Source: Bacillota bacterium
GTDB lineage: Bacteria > Bacillota > Clostridia > Acetivibrionales > DSM-1351
Assembly: GCA_023415305.1 (NCBI GenBank)
Contig: JAEZKZ010000088.1
Location: 1-64,000 of the forward strand
DNA length: 64,000 bases
Reading direction: 5' to 3'
Position numbers and translations under genes: made by a program. The first letter of the stretch is position 1. Each line of letters begins with the position of its first letter. Below the pieces are notes generated by a model. It was not told the origin of the DNA, searched no databases, and saw only the letters and a list, made by a program, of their open reading frames with translations. Positions 24,754 through 34,196 of this stretch are shown here, one piece after another.

Positions 24754-27225
24754 TTAAAATCTTCCGAGGAAGTATCTATAGAATCCAACCTTGAACCTGC
24801 CGGATTTTTCAATAATCAGATTTAACAGTATATCTATAAATTCCAGTGTTTCAGTTACCGCGGTTTCTGATAAGGAATTACGGCTGTATCTGGCTTTTAC
24901 ATAATAGCCTGATATTTTTATGAAACTAGTTTTATTAAACGAAAAACTCCTAATATCAAAAAGCTTTTCAACTCTTTCCCCAAATTGCGTAGGAGTTTCT
25001 CCGGGAATTATAGCTACACCCTGGAACTTAAGCGTCTTTAAAATGTAGTTATATGCAGTTAAAATTGAAGTATTGGGATCACCTTTTTTTATTTTCCTTT
25101 GAAGATTGTAGAACCTGAAATAATTCACAGAGGCTATAGTACACAATGCCAGTAAAATTGCACCTATTAAGGAGGATGCGATTATTAATATCAAAACTGA
25201 CGGTGACATACCGGAATCTGTATTATCTACAATGGTTGGATTAATGGTTAGGCCTGCACTCTGATTCCTGTATTTGTTCATCATTTCCATATAGTCCTGA
25301 TAACTAGTGTCCATCATCTCACTGCTAACTGTTGCAGAAATTGTTCTATCTTCATAAAGATTTGCCACAAATGGTGAAGTAGGTTCGAAGGGAATCCAGC
25401 CAAAGCCCTCAAAATAAACCTCAACCCAGGCATGAGCCTGTTGATTTGTAACCTTATACACACCGTCCTTACGATCAGGGGGCAGCATATAACCTTCAAC
25501 ATATCGAGCCGGTATATCCAGACATCTGAGCATTATTGTCATGGCTGAAGCATAATAGGTACAATAGCCCTTCTTCCCTTCAAAAAGGAAATAGTCTACA
25601 AAGTCCCTGCTTCTAGGGGGATTCCCGGGGACAAGGGTATAGGGATAGTTTTTTGAAAGATAGGTTTCAACGGCTTTAGCCTTATCATAATTGTTACTTT
25701 TGCCAGAAGTTATATCCTCCGCAAGCTCTCTAACCCTAGGAGTAACAGTTTCAGGGACTTGTGTATATCTGGTGTAAAAAGTGTCCGAAGACTCCGTTCC
25801 GTTAGTCATTTCTGAAGAAAAATCTTGAAATTCAACGCTATCAAGGCTTTTAACAAAAACCATAGAATTGTTTGAATTAATGTCAACTTTACTACTGTCC
25901 AAATTATAATGAACTTCTATACTTAATTTATTATCTGGCTTCTTACTTTTCCTCAGTAAACTAATCAGATCTTCACTTTTCAGATTTATATTATAATATC
26001 CGATGGAGTAGGAAAAGCCTTTACTCTGAACATCTTTTGTAGATAGCATCTGTTCATTATCCAAAAGGATTTCTTTATTTGTCTTAAGGCTTAACTTGTA
26101 AGGCTTGGCAGGTATGAACAGTGATTTTGTTTTAAGGTTTACAAAGTCGACCTGGGCTAGTGAATCATCAAAAAAATCATTTTCTGTTATATCAACAGTT
26201 TTACCAAAAGCTCCTGATATACTATTATAAAGCAGTTCGGTGTCGGAATTTAGCTGCTTGGTAAACTCCTGCGCCGAACCGAGAGAGGTAATTTTATTAA
26301 CGTCAGAGTACCATTTATGCCCATCATAATAAACCTTTGAGGAAGCACGTAAATATAAATTTGAATGATCGGATTTTACATTCATTACATGAGTATTATT
26401 AAGTCTTAAATCTCCTCCAAGTCTATCGGTTTTACCAAAGCCGGAAATTCCAAAAGAAAAATAATCAAAGGAAGATACATCAACCCCGGAAAATTTATCT
26501 ACAATTTTATCTATAGTACTGCTGACCTTTTTATCAAGCCAGGGAATGCTAATACGGTCCTGCTTTTGGGGAAACATCAATGTAAGGCTCATGACAACAA
26601 TACACACAGGTAAAATATATAAAAGATATTTTAGTTTGTTTCCCGTATCGTAAGTTTTCTCTTTGCTTCTTCTTTGCAAAATATAGAAGAAATAGTAAAG
26701 AAGGAAGGAGAAGATAAAGAGGACAAAGGAGAGTTCACTGCCGGGAGTCTTTAATTCCAACTGGATATAGAACACGCTGAAAAACAGTATTGTCGTTACA
26801 TAGAAATTATAATACTTTATAGTAAATATAAAAACAAATAATGTAATTAAAAAAGTTAAACACAATACAGTACTGTTGGCAAATACAGGAACAATATTAT
26901 CCTTATAGCCGTTTGTAACATCAATAAACCAAATAGAATATCTGTTAGACCAAATCAATACATCTTGAACACCTATTTTAAAGATTATCACAGATAATCC
27001 GATTACTAATATTACACCAATGCTGACAAATGAAATCAGCGTGGAGAATTTAGTTCTGAACATAACAAATAACAGCAGGGTAAAGGGGATTACAGCCAAA
27101 AAAATCAGCCATCCGAGTGTTTTTGTCATAAATAGTGACGAATAAAGAGTCTGGGTGATGCTTGAAGACATAAGCATTACCAGTATTAAGTTAGCAAGAA
27201 TGCCAAATTTGTTTTCACGATTCAT
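24754..27225 (-). CDS. Membrane transglutaminase-like protease family protein
   Basis: The 823-residue protein has about seven N-terminal membrane helices, a large extracellular region, a transglutaminase core with Cys555 (KGYCTYYASAM) and His598 (QQAHAWVEVYF), a further membrane helix near 660-685 and a cytoplasmic DUF4129-like tail. The third catalytic position reads FEPTS rather than the usual DPT, a Glu for Asp. This is the last gene of a moxR-DUF58-transglutaminase operon, a conserved trio thought to act in assembly or modification of surface proteins. GGGGGGTTAAG precedes the ATG. Confidence 0.85.
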   Translation of the reverse strand: MNRENKFGILANLILVMLMSSSITQTLYSSLFMTKTLGWLIFLAVIPFTLLLFVMFRTKFSTLISFVSIGVILVIGLSVIIFKIGVQDVLIWSNRYSIWFIDVTNGYKDNIVPVFANSTVLCLTFLITLFVFIFTIKYYNFYVTTILFFSVFYIQLELKTPGSELSFVLFIFSFLLYYFFYILQRRSKEKTYDTGNKLKYLLYILPVCIVVMSLTLMFPQKQDRISIPWLDKKVSSTIDKIVDKFSGVDVSSFDYFSFGISGFGKTDRLGGDLRLNNTHVMNVKSDHSNLYLRASSKVYYDGHKWYSDVNKITSLGSAQEFTKQLNSDTELLYNSISGAFGKTVDITENDFFDDSLAQVDFVNLKTKSLFIPAKPYKLSLKTNKEILLDNEQMLSTKDVQSKGFSYSIGYYNINLKSEDLISLLRKSKKPDNKLSIEVHYNLDSSKVDINSNNSMVFVKSLDSVEFQDFSSEMTNGTESSDTFYTRYTQVPETVTPRVRELAEDITSGKSNNYDKAKAVETYLSKNYPYTLVPGNPPRSRDFVDYFLFEGKKGYCTYYASAMTIMLRCLDIPARYVEGYMLPPDRKDGVYKVTNQQAHAWVEVYFEGFGWIPFEPTSPFVANLYEDRTISATVSSEMMDTSYQDYMEMMNKYRNQSAGLTINPTIVDNTDSGMSPSVLILIIASSLIGAILLALCTIASVNYFRFYNLQRKIKKGDPNTSILTAYNYILKTLKFQGVAIIPGETPTQFGERVEKLFDIRSFSFNKTSFIKISGYYVKARYSRNSLSETAVTETLEFIDILLNLIIEKSGRFKVGFYRYFLGRF

Positions 27226-27230
27226 CAGTC

Positions 27231-28430
27231 TTAACCCCCCAGTACCAATTTAATATCATCGTCAGGATTTATAGTATAGGCCCTGACGCCGATTTCCGGC
27301 AAAACATCAAGGATATCGTTTACTACATCGAACTTTTCCTTCACAAGAGTTTTTGGAGAAACGTAAAGCAGGCATATTGAATGGTTTGTCATTTGAGCCT
27401 TGTAAATAACGTTATACAAGTCGACATCCAAAATACTGGTAAGGATAACCATATCATTTGAGTTATTGCTGCTTTCGTAGTGAAGAGATATTATATCGGC
27501 CAAAGGAACCTTCTGATTAAAATTGACAGTTGAGAGTGTCCTATATATGTACTCAAATTCGTGCCTGTTTGAGGCCTTTAGAATTTGAATTTTATCGTCA
27601 AAATACATGTAATTTACAGATATACCTTTATGAAGGTAGTAATTCAACACTGCAACGGCAGCTTCAATTAGTTTATCCTCCAAAACAATTGTTACATCAT
27701 TCTGATATGAATTAAGCCTTAGATCTATAAGTATATTTACATTTGCATCAGATGTACACTGGTAATTCTTTATCATCCAGGTATTGTTTCTTGCAGAAAG
27801 CTTCCAGTGAATTTTTCTGAAATTGTCTCCATACTGATATTTTCTCATGTCCCGGATGTTGTTCACATCTTCAACGGCACCCTGTGATGAACTCTGTGAT
27901 TCATAGCTATTGGTAGAAAATACATCAAATTTGGCCAAATGCTCTATTTTAGGATATACAATAATTTTTTTTGTCTCAGGTATCTGATAGTTCAATCTGA
28001 TGAGTCCTAAAAAATCTTCAATGTATATATCACTTATTCCTACCTCGTATTCACCCCTGTACTTGCATTGCATATCAAAAATGAATTCCTTTTTAGAAAA
28101 AGGAGTAATTGCAAGGCTTTGAGAATAACTCTCAGAGTCGAAAAGAGAGTGGGAGCCAAAAAAAGACACATAGACATAGGGGTAAATCATAAAGTCCTCA
28201 TTACAGAGTTTTACAATAAGTTTTACAGATTCGCCCTTTGTTATTACTCTCTTATCAATATCCTGAACAAATTTAAAACGAATGTAAACATATATAGTGT
28301 ACCCGATAGAAAAAGTTAGCAGTGCTAATAAGGTGTTCAGGAAAAAGGCCGGAATAAATCCGCTGAAATTATAGCGGAAAATAATAGCTAATACAAGTAA
28401 AAAAATAAATGTTATCCTATTTTTTCTCAT
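27231..28430 (-). CDS. DUF58 domain protein
   Basis: The 399-residue protein has two N-terminal membrane helices (about 5-47), an immunoglobulin-like segment, and the DUF58 core with NIRDMRKYQYGDNFRKIHWK followed by a von Willebrand A-like domain (NVNILIDLRLN). DUF58 proteins pair with MoxR ATPases, which may use them as a substrate-binding vWA adaptor. It overlaps moxR by 14 bases and ends 5 bases before the transglutaminase start, so all three are one translational unit. Physiological target unknown. Confidence 0.85.
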   Translation of the reverse strand: MRKNRITFIFLLVLAIIFRYNFSGFIPAFFLNTLLALLTFSIGYTIYVYIRFKFVQDIDKRVITKGESVKLIVKLCNEDFMIYPYVYVSFFGSHSLFDSESYSQSLAITPFSKKEFIFDMQCKYRGEYEVGISDIYIEDFLGLIRLNYQIPETKKIIVYPKIEHLAKFDVFSTNSYESQSSSQGAVEDVNNIRDMRKYQYGDNFRKIHWKLSARNNTWMIKNYQCTSDANVNILIDLRLNSYQNDVTIVLEDKLIEAAVAVLNYYLHKGISVNYMYFDDKIQILKASNRHEFEYIYRTLSTVNFNQKVPLADIISLHYESSNNSNDMVILTSILDVDLYNVIYKAQMTNHSICLLYVSPKTLVKEKFDVVNDILDVLPEIGVRAYTINPDDDIKLVLGG

Positions 28431-29373
28431 AGTTATCTACCAAAGGTATGTAAACCTTGTCAATAATATTAGTTAAAATATCTATAGCCGACATTTTCTT
28501 TAATTTAGCTTCCTGTTTTAGTAAGATACGGTGAGAAAGAGTGGGCAGCAGCATTTTTTTGATATCCTCAGGAAGGACAAAATCCCTGCCGTTATAATAT
28601 GCCCAGGCTTGTGCGGCACGACAGACTGCAAGTGATCCTCTTGGACTGGAACCTAAGGCTATATATTCATTTTTTCTTGTCATATTAACAATATCAACAA
28701 CATAATTTTTAAGGGTCTTGTCAACATAAACCTGTTTCACATCATTTTGAATTTGTAGTATTTCTTCACTACCGACAACAGGCTCAAGTGTTTCCAAAGG
28801 ATTATCCTGAAGAAATCTTGATAGGATATATACTTCTTCACCGGCTTGCGGATATCCGAGAGATATTTTCAAAAAGAACCGATCCATTTGTGCCTCGGGT
28901 AAAGGATATGTACCGATATACTCTATAGGATTCTGTGTAGCCAATACCATAAAAGGTTTTGGAAGCTTATAAGTTGTCCCGTCTACAGTTACCTGGTTTT
29001 CCTCCATGATTTCCAGAAGACTAGACTGGGTTTTAGGTGACGTTCTGTTAATTTCGTCAGCCAGTAAAATCTGACACATTGCACTTCCTGGTCTGAATTC
29101 AAATTCGCAGGTTTTTTGATTGTAGATAGAAAAGCCTGTTATATCTGATGGGAGAACATCCGGGGTGAACTGAATTCTTCTGAAGGAAGCAGAAATTGAC
29201 TTGGCCAATGCAGAAACCATACTGGTTTTTCCAACACCCGGTACATCCTCCAGCAACACGTGCCCGTTACATACTAGAGCCATCAGAGCAAGTTCTATTG
29301 AATTTCGTTTACCGACAATGACTTTTTCCACATTGTCTGCTATTTTTCTTAATAAAGCAGAGTTATTATCCAT
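28417..29373 (-). CDS. MoxR family AAA+ ATPase
   Basis: The 318-residue protein has Walker A GVGKTSM (in DVPGVGKTSM), Walker B LLADEINR, a sensor region ATQNPIEYIGTYPLPEAQMDRF and the C-terminal lid GSSPRGSLAV. MoxR ATPases are cytoplasmic chaperone-like enzymes that mature partner proteins containing vWA domains, here presumably the DUF58 product. It is the first gene of the operon, with AAAGGAG nine bases before the ATG, and its promoter must lie in the divergent A+T-rich stretch before rpsO. Confidence 0.9.
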   Translation of the reverse strand: MDNNSALLRKIADNVEKVIVGKRNSIELALMALVCNGHVLLEDVPGVGKTSMVSALAKSISASFRRIQFTPDVLPSDITGFSIYNQKTCEFEFRPGSAMCQILLADEINRTSPKTQSSLLEIMEENQVTVDGTTYKLPKPFMVLATQNPIEYIGTYPLPEAQMDRFFLKISLGYPQAGEEVYILSRFLQDNPLETLEPVVGSEEILQIQNDVKQVYVDKTLKNYVVDIVNMTRKNEYIALGSSPRGSLAVCRAAQAWAYYNGRDFVLPEDIKKMLLPTLSHRILLKQEAKLKKMSAIDILTNIIDKVYIPLVDNYEKK

Positions 29374-29526
29374 TGCATCATCTCCTTTGTTAATACAAGT
29401 AATATACTAATTATACTATTTTATTGTAAAAATTCCATGTAATATATGTCCATATAATTGATACAAAAATTATTAATTTATAATAATGATTAAAAAATCA
29501 GTAATAATGATTGAATAAATTAATTA

Positions 29527-29555
29527 TTGTAAATAACTATGAAATGTGCTAAAAT
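29527..29555 (+). promoter_or_regulatory. Candidate rpsO promoter
   Basis: TTGTAA (29527-29532) and TAAAAT (29550-29555) with a 17-base spacer. The roughly 100-base leader to the rpsO start could hold an S15 autoregulatory structure, but none is clear to me. Confidence 0.5.
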
Positions 29556-29661
29556 ACCTAAGGTATAAATTTTTTTAACCATTAACTACGTTTTTGGGTT
29601 CTCCGTCCAATTACCTGGTTTATGGCGTTTGATAATTATTATTATTTGGAGGTTTGTAAAC

Positions 29662-29925
29662 ATGTTTAAAGAAGTTAAGCAGGAAATAATTACTAAGTAT
29701 CAGCTGCATGAAGGTGATACAGGTTCACCAGAGGTTCAGATTGCTATTCTTACAGAAAGAATCAATCACCTCAATGATCATTTAAAGACTCATAAGAAGG
29801 ATCACCACTCAAGAAGAGGTCTTCTTAAGATGGTTGGTGCAAGAAGAGGTCTGTTGAATTATCTTCAAAAGAACGATATTGAAAGATATCGTGCTATTGT
29901 TGAAAAACTTGGTCTAAGAAAGTAA
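29662..29925 (+). CDS. rpsO: 30S ribosomal protein S15
   Basis: The 87-residue product is full length S15, with EGDTGSPEVQIAILTERIN, the HKKDHHSRRGLLKMVGARR helix pair and LNYLQKNDIERYR. S15 binds 16S rRNA helices 20-22 early in 30S assembly. The ATG at 29662 has TTTGGAGG nine bases upstream. An ATT-rich in-frame extension is not used. It precedes pnp as in most bacteria, but a strong terminator between them shows that pnp has independent expression. Confidence 0.97.
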   Translation: MFKEVKQEIITKYQLHEGDTGSPEVQIAILTERINHLNDHLKTHKKDHHSRRGLLKMVGARRGLLNYLQKNDIERYRAIVEKLGLRK

Positions 29926-29935
29926 TTATTATAGG

Positions 29936-29963
29936 ACAGGCAGGCTAGCGCCTGCCTGTTTTC
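29936..29963 (+). terminator. Rho-independent terminator of rpsO
   Basis: G+C-rich arms ACAGGCAGGC (29936-29945) and GCCTGCCTGT (29950-29959) with a TAGC loop, then TTTTC. Confidence 0.92.
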
Positions 29964-30086
29964 TAATTTTAGCACTGATTAGTATTTTACATATTGTCTA
30001 GTGTAACTAAAGCCGGAGTTTTAGTATATAACTTCTTAATAAATAAGAAACAAAAAAATTGAAATAATATTATTAATTGCATATGG

Positions 30087-30157
30087 CTATGGACGGTAGA
30101 AGGTAGATTGTACGCCAAAAATGTTTTGACGCAGAATCTACATGCTACAGTCTATAG
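30087..30157 (+). promoter_or_regulatory. Long stem-loop in the pnp leader
   Basis: Arms of 23 bases (30087-30109 and 30135-30157) pair at 19 of 23 positions, with an inner CCAAAA/TTTTG helix. It ends 45 bases before the pnp start codon. In enteric bacteria a pnp leader hairpin is cut by RNase III and degraded by PNPase in an autoregulatory loop. A similar role here is inference. Confidence 0.55.
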
Positions 30158-30202
30158 TTTTAAATAGCATATGAAAACTATTAAAAACTTAGGAGGACTA
30201 AC

Positions 30203-32317
30203 ATGTCTAAAACATTTAGTATGGATCTTGCCGGAAGAACACTTACTGTTGAAACAGGTAAGTTGGCACAGCTGGCAAACGGAGCAGCATTAATAAGATA
30301 TGGTGACACTGTAATAATGTCAACCGCAACAGCATCTGCATCACCAAGAGAAGGAATTGATTTTTTCCCTCTCAGTGTTGACTACGAGGAACGTTTATAT
30401 GCTGTAGGTAAAATACCCGGTGGTTTTATAAAGAGAGAAGGTAAGCCTTCAGAAAAAGCAATATTGACATCAAGAGTTATAGACAGACCTATAAGGCCTT
30501 TATTTCCAAAGGATCTTAGAAATGATGTTGCTGTTGTAAATACAGTAATGTCAGTTGAACAGGATAACTCACCTGAAATAGCTGCCATGATTGGTGCATC
30601 CATAGCCATTAGTATTTCAGATATTCCTTTCAATGGCCCCATAGGCGGTGTTGTACTTGGCTTGGTTGATAATGAGGTTATAATTAATCCTAATGAAGAG
30701 CAACGTGCGAAGAGTAAAATGTATGTAACTCTGGCAGGCACCAAAGAAAAAATTACAATGATTGAAGCAGGAGCTGATATTGTTCCTGATGAGATCATGT
30801 TAGATGCAATCAAAAAAGGTCATGAAGAAATAAAAAAGATATGTGACTTTATAAACGATATTGTTAAAGAAATTGGCAAGCCTAAATTTACCTATGAGTC
30901 AGCAGAAGTACCTGCGGATTTGTTTGCAGCTGTAAAAGCTTTTGGCTACGAGACAATGCGACAGGCTGTATTGGCTACTGACAAACAGGATAGAGATGAT
31001 AAGGTTAGTAAATTGACAGAGGACACGCAGGCTGCCCTGGCAGAACAATTCCCCGACATGCAGTCAAAAATTAATGAAGCTATTTACAAACTTGAAAAGA
31101 AGGTTGTTCGTGAATATATTCTTAAAGAAGGAAAACGTGTTGACGGAAGACGCCTTGATGAGATAAGACCACTTTCAGCTGAGGTTGGAATCCTTCCAAG
31201 AACCCATGGTTCAGGTCTCTTCCAGAGAGGGCAGACTCAGGTTCTGACTACTATAACTCTTGGAGCAATGGGTGATGTTCAGAAGATGGATGGTATTGAT
31301 ACAGAAGAAACCAAGAGATACATGCACCACTACAACTTCCCTGGCTATAGTGTAGGTGAGGCTAAGACTTCTAGAGGTCCCGGAAGAAGAGAAATCGGTC
31401 ATGGTGCCCTTGCTGAAAGATCACTTGTACCTGTAATTCCGTCAGAGAATGAATTCCCATACGCCTTCAGACTTGTTTCAGAAGTATTGATGTCCAATGG
31501 TTCTACTTCACAAGGAAGTGTTTGCGGAAGTACATTGGCACTTATGGACGCCGGTGTTCCTATAAAGGCACCTGTAGCAGGTATATCCGCTGGTTTGGTA
31601 GTGGATGAAGAAAATCCTGATAACTTTGTAACTTTTATGGATATTCAGGGTATAGAAGATTTCTTCGGTGATATGGACTTTAAAGTAGCAGGTACAACCG
31701 AGGGTATTACTGCAATACAGATGGATATTAAAGTAGACGGTTTAAATTATGAAATTATCAGACAGGCATTTGAGCTCACAAGAAAGGGGCGTCTGCAGAT
31801 AATAAATGATGTTATTCTTAAGGCAATACCAGCACCGCGAAAGGAACTATCAGATTACGCTCCAAAGATAATAACAACAAATATTGATCCTGAAAAAATT
31901 AGAGATGTTATCGGACCTGGCGGAAAAATGATTAATAAGATCATTGCTGAGACCGGAGTTAAGATTGATATAGAAGAAGACGGAAGAGTGTATATACTGA
32001 CTCCTGATGCTGCAGCAGCTCAGAAGGCTTTAAAAATAATTCATGGTATTGCCAAGGAAATCGAGCCTGGTGAAATTTTCATGGGTAAGGTTGCCAGAAT
32101 AACCACCTTTGGAGCATTTGTTGAGATATTGCCTGGAAAAGAGGGACTTGTTCATATTTCAAAACTTGATAAAAAGAGGGTTGAAAAAGTTGAAGATGTA
32201 GTAAGCATCGGAGACGAAATTCTTGTAAAGGTAACTGAAATCGACAAACAGGGCAGAATAAATCTTTCAAGAAAAGATGCTATGACCGATGAAAATACCT
32301 CCGAAGAAACTAAATAG
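30203..32317 (+). CDS. pnp: Polyribonucleotide nucleotidyltransferase (PNPase)
   Basis: The 704-residue enzyme has two RNase PH domains (about 1-215 and 315-545) joined by a helical linker, a KH domain with IGPGGKMINKI (about 570-580) and a C-terminal S1 domain with FGAFVEILPGKEGLVHISKL (about 630-650), in the standard order and length. It degrades RNA 3' to 5' with phosphate as a homotrimer. TTAGGAGGA precedes the ATG. A long leader hairpin may provide self-control. Confidence 0.97.
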   Translation: MSKTFSMDLAGRTLTVETGKLAQLANGAALIRYGDTVIMSTATASASPREGIDFFPLSVDYEERLYAVGKIPGGFIKREGKPSEKAILTSRVIDRPIRPLFPKDLRNDVAVVNTVMSVEQDNSPEIAAMIGASIAISISDIPFNGPIGGVVLGLVDNEVIINPNEEQRAKSKMYVTLAGTKEKITMIEAGADIVPDEIMLDAIKKGHEEIKKICDFINDIVKEIGKPKFTYESAEVPADLFAAVKAFGYETMRQAVLATDKQDRDDKVSKLTEDTQAALAEQFPDMQSKINEAIYKLEKKVVREYILKEGKRVDGRRLDEIRPLSAEVGILPRTHGSGLFQRGQTQVLTTITLGAMGDVQKMDGIDTEETKRYMHHYNFPGYSVGEAKTSRGPGRREIGHGALAERSLVPVIPSENEFPYAFRLVSEVLMSNGSTSQGSVCGSTLALMDAGVPIKAPVAGISAGLVVDEENPDNFVTFMDIQGIEDFFGDMDFKVAGTTEGITAIQMDIKVDGLNYEIIRQAFELTRKGRLQIINDVILKAIPAPRKELSDYAPKIITTNIDPEKIRDVIGPGGKMINKIIAETGVKIDIEEDGRVYILTPDAAAAQKALKIIHGIAKEIEPGEIFMGKVARITTFGAFVEILPGKEGLVHISKLDKKRVEKVEDVVSIGDEILVKVTEIDKQGRINLSRKDAMTDENTSEETK

Positions 32318-32425
32318 TGATACAGATATTAGAAGAAAAATATATAGTAAATAAGCACTTAACAGAACCGGATGTAATATTGTAATAATGCAATATTGAT
32401 AATTAGAAAGTAATATTGTTTATCA

Positions 32426-32451
32426 GGGCGTAGACACAGCTGTTTACGCCC
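32426..32451 (+). terminator. Hairpin after pnp
   Basis: Eleven-bp arms GGGCGTAGACA and TGTTTACGCCC (one mismatch) with loop CAGC. The following T-run is weak, so it may also act as an RNA 3' end stabiliser. Confidence 0.6.
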
Positions 32452-32517
32452 AGTTTACTATTATAGATTTGTTATGGCAATTGATTCGAAATATATAAAA
32501 CAGCTTTGGAGGACTTG

Positions 32518-33759
32518 ATGTTTAAAAAAAAATTACTGGATAATGGTTTAAGACTGGTCTATGAGAAAATTCCCTATGTCAGATCAGTTTCAGTTGGTGT
32601 TTGGGTAGGTACAGGCTCCAGAAATGAAAATACAAAGAATAATGGAATTTCCCATTTTATTGAGCATATGCTTTTTAAAGGTACAGCCAACCGTTCTGCA
32701 AAGCAAATAGCTGAGAGTATAGATGCTATCGGTGGACAGATAAACGCATTCACCGGAAAGGAATGTACCTGCTATTATACTAAGACACTTGACTCGCATT
32801 TGAATGTTTCTTTGGATGTTTTATCGGATATGCTGTTTAATTCCAAGTTTGCCAATGGGGATATAAAAGTTGAGAAAAAAGTAGTTGTTGAAGAGATAGG
32901 AATGTATGAAGATTCTCCTGAGGAATTGGTTCATGATATTTTTTCCGAGATGGTTTGGAGCGGAAACTCACTTGGTTACCCAATATTGGGAACACAAGAG
33001 TGCATTGACAGATTCGATAGGAAAATGATCAACCAATATATGCTTGAAACGTATACTCCGGATAATACTGTTATTTCAGTCGCAGGAAACTTTAATGAGG
33101 ATGAGCTTATAGAAAATGTTAAAAAATATTTTGGTCATTGGAAAAATGATAAGGTATACAACAAAAACTATTCCCCGGCAGAATATAAAACTGACAGGAT
33201 TATAAGGGAAAAGGATACCGAACAGGTTCATTTGTGCATGGGCTTTAAGGGCATAGAACACGGAGACGATAAGATATATTCCTTATTGGCACTTAATAAC
33301 ATATTTGGAGGAGGAATGAGTTCACGCCTTTTCCAAAAAATCAGGGAAGAGAAAGGTCTTGTATATTCCATTTACTCATATCCCTCTACTTATAAAACCG
33401 CAGGTCTGTTTGTAATTTATGCCGGTATGAATCCTGAATATCTCCAGACCGTTATTGATCTTTCAAAAAAGGAAATTGATCTTCTGATTAAAAAAGGTGT
33501 ATCGAAGGATGAATTAAACAAGTCAAGAGAACAAATGAAAGGTAATTTTATTCTCGGACTTGAAAGTACAAACAGTCGAATGAACAGTATCGGAAAGGCT
33601 GAATTGATGCTTGGCAGAATCAATACCCCTGAAGAGGTGCTTCAAAAAATGGATAATGTTACAATGGACAATATCTATGAAGTAATCGACATGGTATTTA
33701 ATTATGATAATCTGAGTATTTCAGCGGTAGGTAATTTGAAGGGCGATCTAAAATTTTAA
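32518..33759 (+). CDS. M16 family zinc metallopeptidase (processing-peptidase-like)
   Basis: The 413-residue protein has the inverted zinc motif HFIEH (His46, Glu49, His50) and a distal EEIGMYEDSPEEL glutamate, followed by the C-terminal non-catalytic M16 domain with GGGMSSRLFQKIREEKGLVY. This is the YmxG/PepR type usually encoded just after pnp in Firmicutes. Substrate in bacteria is not settled. The ATG at 32518 has TTTGGAGG six bases upstream, better than an in-frame start 12 bases earlier. Cytoplasmic, with no signal peptide. Confidence 0.9.
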   Translation: MFKKKLLDNGLRLVYEKIPYVRSVSVGVWVGTGSRNENTKNNGISHFIEHMLFKGTANRSAKQIAESIDAIGGQINAFTGKECTCYYTKTLDSHLNVSLDVLSDMLFNSKFANGDIKVEKKVVVEEIGMYEDSPEELVHDIFSEMVWSGNSLGYPILGTQECIDRFDRKMINQYMLETYTPDNTVISVAGNFNEDELIENVKKYFGHWKNDKVYNKNYSPAEYKTDRIIREKDTEQVHLCMGFKGIEHGDDKIYSLLALNNIFGGGMSSRLFQKIREEKGLVYSIYSYPSTYKTAGLFVIYAGMNPEYLQTVIDLSKKEIDLLIKKGVSKDELNKSREQMKGNFILGLESTNSRMNSIGKAELMLGRINTPEEVLQKMDNVTMDNIYEVIDMVFNYDNLSISAVGNLKGDLKF

Positions 33760-33789
33760 AGGTACTATTATTTAAATAACTACAAAACG

Positions 33790-33831
33790 AAAAACACACA
33801 GACTTTGAGCAAAATAAGGCTGTGTTTTTTT
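33790..33831 (+). terminator. Terminator after the M16 peptidase gene
   Basis: Arms AAAACACACAG and CTGTGTTTTTTT around a loop at about 33802-33818, with a seven-T run. Confidence 0.65.
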
Positions 33832-33856
33832 GTGCTCAGCTGACATCCCATTTTTT

Positions 33857-34048
33857 CTATATACCAGAAGGCTGATCAAAAATAAAAGTATTAAATGCAT
33901 TATAGGTTGGATTAACAATATGCATCAAAAAAAACAGCAATGCCTGTAATATTAATGCGGATATTGCATGTTCTCTGTATTTTAAAAAAACTTCAAATAT
34001 ATAACCCCGAAAAAAAAGCTCCTCACTAAATGATACTGATAAATACAA
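33857..34048 (-). pseudogene. Fragment of a CPBP intramembrane metalloprotease
   Basis: On the minus strand the frame contains SFSEELFFRGYIFEVF, the EExxxR motif of the CPBP (Abi/type II CAAX) family, and the start of the next helix with FFLMHIV, before running into unrelated residues. A stop codon lies directly upstream in frame and the preceding membrane helices are absent. No ribosome binding site. The remaining sequence from 34049 to 34180 shows nothing recognisable. Confidence 0.65.
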
Positions 34049-34196
34049 ATTTTACCTGTATCATCATAGAATGTCTGAATTAATTCAAAAAAATTATCAA
34101 ATTCAGTACAGGCACTAGGTATTTGTCCATAACATAAAATATACTAGTCGTCATAAACAGTTCAAATATCCAGTCCTGGGAACGGAGGGTCTATTA

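Noticed and set aside
29556..29661. S15 autoregulatory leader or riboswitch before rpsO
   Set aside because: Leader length would allow it, but I could not find a convincing pseudoknot or a known riboswitch core by eye.
30382..30813. 143-codon minus-strand frame inside pnp
   Set aside because: Shadow of a strongly conserved coding region on the opposite strand.
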